Below are positions 23,000 to 25,335 of a DNA stretch of 25,335 bases, one piece after another; the stretch's first letter is position 1; the number at the start of each line of letters is the position of its first letter. The notes under the pieces are model-generated. The model did not search any database. It saw nothing but the letters and a program-made list of their open reading frames with translations, and was not told the origin of the DNA. The translations under genes and the position numbers were made by a program. The stretch is from positions 1-25,335 of the forward strand of contig JBKCHO010000146.1 of the NCBI GenBank assembly GCA_046302815.1, written 5' to 3'. This DNA comes from JALRAP01 sp046302815 (GTDB lineage Bacteria; Bacteroidota; Bacteroidia; AKYH767-A; OLB10).

Positions 23000-23845
23000 T
23001 CAATCCGGCTCTAGGTATTGTAGACCGCCCGTGTGGATTGCCAAGACCTTAGTGCCCCTTGCAATTCTTCCATCTCGAATCATTTTCTCTATACCAAAGA
23101 GCATTTTTCCTGTGTAAACCGGCTCAATTCTTATGGCGTGTTTCATATAAAAATCATGGCAATAGCGTTCTAATACATCATTTTTCCTGGCATAACCGCC
23201 AAAATCAAATTCCCGGATTATCGCGGCACGAGGTTCATTCACAATCCATTTATCCAAAGTACCCTGGTCGCGAAGCACGCTGAATCCCCATAACATTTGG
23301 TGCTCCTTCAGTTGACGCATCATACCAGCTGCGGTTGTACCGGTTCCACAGCAAACGGCAACTAAATCAAATGTTTCATCAAGTGGCTCCAGAATCTCGG
23401 CGCATCCATCCAAACCTAAAGAGTTGGCGCCTCCTTCAGGTATGAAAAGCCAATCGGGAGTTCTTTCCAATACGCTTTCAGCAAATCCATCTTGGTATCG
23501 ATTCATGTAAACTTTTCGGGTAACGAAAACCAACCTCATTCCGTCGAGCTGCGCCCTTTTCAAGGTGTGGTTATCAATGGTTTCGCCCCTTACAATACCT
23601 GTTGTATGGAAACCGTAATTCCTGCCAGCCCTGGCTGTGGCAGCCAAGTGGTTGGAATAGGCTCCACCTACGGTTACCAAATGCCCAATTCCAAGTTTTT
23701 GGGCTTGAATCCGGTTGTTTTTAAGTTTATAGAACTTGTTGCCACCCAATATAGGGTCCTTCCAACACAGCAGCTTGAGCATTAAAGTAACCCCATAATC
23801 GCCGTAGCTTATGGAATGGTATTTGGTATCGGATTGGGTGAACAT
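23000..23845 (-). CDS. PLP-dependent ACC deaminase / D-cysteine desulfhydrase-like protein
   Basis: A 281-residue fold-type II pyridoxal phosphate enzyme. GGNKFYKLKNN (34-44) contains the likely Schiff-base Lys37, GGAYSNHLAATA is the substrate-loop signature and CGTGTTAAGM binds the cofactor phosphate; the C-terminal IHTGGLQ also fits. The family deaminates ACC or desulfhydrates D-cysteine, and many Bacteroidota members are of unproven specificity. It is at the short end of the family (about 300-340), and the usual 'KREDL' before the PLP lysine is replaced by LLCWKDPILGG, so specificity should not be assumed. It is divergent from DUF5522-hutU (48 bp between starts) and lies upstream of tyrS on the same strand. 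Confidence 0.82.
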   Translation of the reverse strand: MFTQSDTKYHSISYGDYGVTLMLKLLCWKDPILGGNKFYKLKNNRIQAQKLGIGHLVTVGGAYSNHLAATARAGRNYGFHTTGIVRGETIDNHTLKRAQLDGMRLVFVTRKVYMNRYQDGFAESVLERTPDWLFIPEGGANSLGLDGCAEILEPLDETFDLVAVCCGTGTTAAGMMRQLKEHQMLWGFSVLRDQGTLDKWIVNEPRAAIIREFDFGGYARKNDVLERYCHDFYMKHAIRIEPVYTGKMLFGIEKMIRDGRIARGTKVLAIHTGGLQYLEPD

Positions 23846-23870
23846 AAGTCCCGGTTCGTCTGTTTCACCC

Positions 23871-23878
23871 TAAATTTA
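23871..23878 (-). promoter_or_regulatory. Possible -7 box of the PLP enzyme gene
   Basis: TAAATTTA is self-complementary and matches TAnnTTTG in 7 of 8 positions on the minus strand, about 25 nt before the ATG at 23845. It lies three bases from the plus-strand box at 23882, so the two divergent promoters would compete. Confidence 0.3.
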
Positions 23879-23881
23879 GAG

Positions 23882-23889
23882 TAAATTTG
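23882..23889 (+). promoter_or_regulatory. -7 promoter box of the DUF5522-hutU operon
   Basis: TAAATTTG is an exact TAnnTTTG match and ends 4 nt (CATC) before the ATG at 23894, predicting a leaderless or nearly leaderless transcript. No TTG is seen 17-23 bp upstream. Confidence 0.5.
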
Positions 23890-23893
23890 CATC

Positions 23894-24088
23894 ATGTCTT
23901 TCACAGATAAGTTCGATCCTGATGACTATTATCTTTCCCCGGAAGGTTACATCATCTTTACGGAAGCATACCACCTGAAAAGGGGCTACTGTTGCAACAG
24001 CAATTGCAAGCATTGTCCCTGGAAAGATAAGAAGGTTTCAGGGACTGAAGATCAGAAGCCGATCGACAACAATAATCCAAATAATTAG
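23894..24088 (+). CDS. DUF5522 small cysteine-rich protein
   Basis: A 64-residue protein of the DUF5522 family. The core 'YLSPEGYIIFTEAYHLKRG' leads into CCNSNCKHCPW, with Cys33, Cys34, Cys38 and Cys41 plus His40, a compact cluster that looks metal-binding. The C-terminal ~20 residues are polar, Asn-rich and probably disordered. The function of the family is unknown. It ends 3 nt before hutU, so the two are almost certainly co-transcribed, but a link with histidine breakdown is only inferred from position. Confidence 0.85.
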   Translation: MSFTDKFDPDDYYLSPEGYIIFTEAYHLKRGYCCNSNCKHCPWKDKKVSGTEDQKPIDNNNPNN

Positions 24089-24091
24089 GCC

Positions 24092-25335
24092 ATGACGGTA
24101 ATTTCTAGCAAGCTCGATTTAACTAAGACCAAAACACCGACCGGAACTTCCATTTCTTGCAAGGGTTGGATTCAGGAAGCTGCACTTCGTATGCTTCATA
24201 ACAATCTCGACCCGGATGTAGCCGAGCGTCCAGAGGATCTAATCGTTTATGGTGGAACAGGCAAGGCCGCTCGCAATCCACAATCTTTTGACCTTATCGT
24301 TAAAGCGCTCCGTGATCTCAATGAGGATGAAACCCTACTGGTTCAATCTGGAAAGCCTGTTGGTATACTGCCCACACACAAGGATGCCCCAAGAGTAATC
24401 ATCAGCAACTCCATGCTTGTGCCCCATTGGGCCAACTGGGAACATTTTCGTGCCTTGGAGGCAAAGGGATTGACCATGTACGGACAAATGACGGCGGGAT
24501 CATGGATTTATATCGGTTCTCAAGGCATAGTACAAGGAACCTACGAGACATTCGCCGAAGTGGCCAGGCAGCATTTCGGCGGTTCACTTAAGAACACCAT
24601 TTCCGTTACTGCGGGCTTGGGTGGAATGGGAGGTGCACAGCCACTGGCCATTACCATGAATGAAGGGGTTTGCCTTGCGGCGGATGTCGAAGAGTGGCGA
24701 ATTCAGAAGCGGATAGATACGCGCTATATCGATGTGATGACTCATAACATTGATAATGGAATCGACCGTGCATTGCGTGCAAAGGAAAAGGGCGAGGCTA
24801 TTTCAATCGGTGTGGTTTGCAACGTAATTGATTTGCTGGAACGGATGTTGGAGCGTGGCATTATCCCGGATGTGCTCACCGACCAAACGTCTGCGCATGA
24901 TGCCTTGGTAGGTTATTTTCCGCATGGCCTCAATACGGAACAGGCTCGGGTATTACGCGATTCCGACCCTGAAAAATATGTGCATTTGAGTAAGGAAAGC
25001 ATGGTTCGCCACGTGAAGCTCATGCTGGAGATGCAGCAAAAAGGCGCCATCACATTCGATTATGGTAACAACCTGCGTGGCCAGGCCTATGAAATGGGTT
25101 TGAAAAACGCATTTGATTTCCCCGGTTTTGTGCCGGCTTATATCCGTCCCCTTTTCTGCGAAGGCAAAGGGCCTTTCCGTTGGGCAGCCTTGTCGGGCGA
25201 TCCACAAGATATTTACGAAACCGATAAGCTCATCCTGGAGTTATTCCCAGAGAACAAGGGCTTGGAGCGATGGATCAAAATGGCGCAAGAACGGATTGCG
25301 TTCCAAGGTTTGCCCGCACGTATTTGTTGGCTTGG
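24092..25335 (+). CDS. hutU: Urocanate hydratase (3' end outside window)
   Basis: Reading from the ATG at 24092 the frame stays open to the window edge, giving 414 residues of a family of about 555. The enzyme converts urocanate to imidazolone propionate, the second step of histidine degradation, using NAD+ as an electrophile. Diagnostic motifs are YGGTGKAARNPQSFD, PVGILPTHKDAPRV, MTAGSWIYIGSQGIVQGTYE, the NAD-binding TAGLGGMGGAQP, DQTSAHDAL and FCEGKGPFRWAALSGDP. The last visible residues read LPARICWLG; Cys412 corresponds to the active-site-region Cys410 of the Pseudomonas putida enzyme. It follows DUF5522 by 3 nt. Other hut genes are not in the window. Confidence 0.96.
   Translation, partial: MTVISSKLDLTKTKTPTGTSISCKGWIQEAALRMLHNNLDPDVAERPEDLIVYGGTGKAARNPQSFDLIVKALRDLNEDETLLVQSGKPVGILPTHKDAPRVIISNSMLVPHWANWEHFRALEAKGLTMYGQMTAGSWIYIGSQGIVQGTYETFAEVARQHFGGSLKNTISVTAGLGGMGGAQPLAITMNEGVCLAADVEEWRIQKRIDTRYIDVMTHNIDNGIDRALRAKEKGEAISIGVVCNVIDLLERMLERGIIPDVLTDQTSAHDALVGYFPHGLNTEQARVLRDSDPEKYVHLSKESMVRHVKLMLEMQQKGAITFDYGNNLRGQAYEMGLKNAFDFPGFVPAYIRPLFCEGKGPFRWAALSGDPQDIYETDKLILELFPENKGLERWIKMAQERIAFQGLPARICWL

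Overview
This window is a chromosomal segment from a member of the Bacteroidota. The evidence is the gene set (a DUF5686 outer-membrane protein with a carboxypeptidase-regulatory-like domain, DUF5522, the order kdsD-tatC-AhpD-like-DUF5686-lptB, and a 733-residue RecQ), the lack of clear Shine-Dalgarno sequences, and several upstream sites matching the Bacteroidota promoter (TTG, about 19 bp, TAnnTTTG). Coding density is very high. I see no rRNA, tRNA, CRISPR array, insertion sequence or prophage. A family or genus cannot be named safely from this sequence alone.

Layout. 1-3634 (+): the 3' part of a TolB-like propeller/outer-membrane barrel fusion, then an M20 amidohydrolase. 3669-5870 (-): recQ. 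5954-11776 (mostly +): an envelope cluster of kdsD (Kdo synthesis), tatC, a four-helix membrane protein on the opposite strand, an AhpD-like protein, a DUF5686 barrel protein and lptB (LPS export). 11773-14559 (-): polA. 14870-17657 (+): an overlapping operon of rmlA, an NDP-sugar epimerase and a short-chain (probably C20) prenyl diphosphate synthase. 17686-19910 (-): a TIGR01777 epimerase-like gene coupled to a class I photolyase. 20036-21668 (+): a thioredoxin-like [2Fe-2S] ferredoxin, an unknown 119-residue protein and a MerR regulator with a cobalamin-binding domain. 21671-23845 (-): tyrS and an ACC-deaminase/D-cysteine-desulfhydrase-like PLP protein. 23894-25335 (+): DUF5522 and hutU, which runs off the end of the window just after its catalytic-region cysteine.

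Two themes stand out. First, the stretch from 16674 to 21668 resembles a light-response neighbourhood: a putative GGPP synthase, a photolyase, its TIGR01777 partner and a CarH/LitR-type B12 photoreceptor-regulator. A repeated palindromic element lies in the divergent promoter region, with one copy inside a 19-bp promoter spacer where MerR-family operators usually sit. Second, four genes have a perfect TAnnTTTG box ending only 4-5 nt before the ATG, which predicts leaderless or nearly leaderless mRNAs. Most of the other genes are housekeeping.
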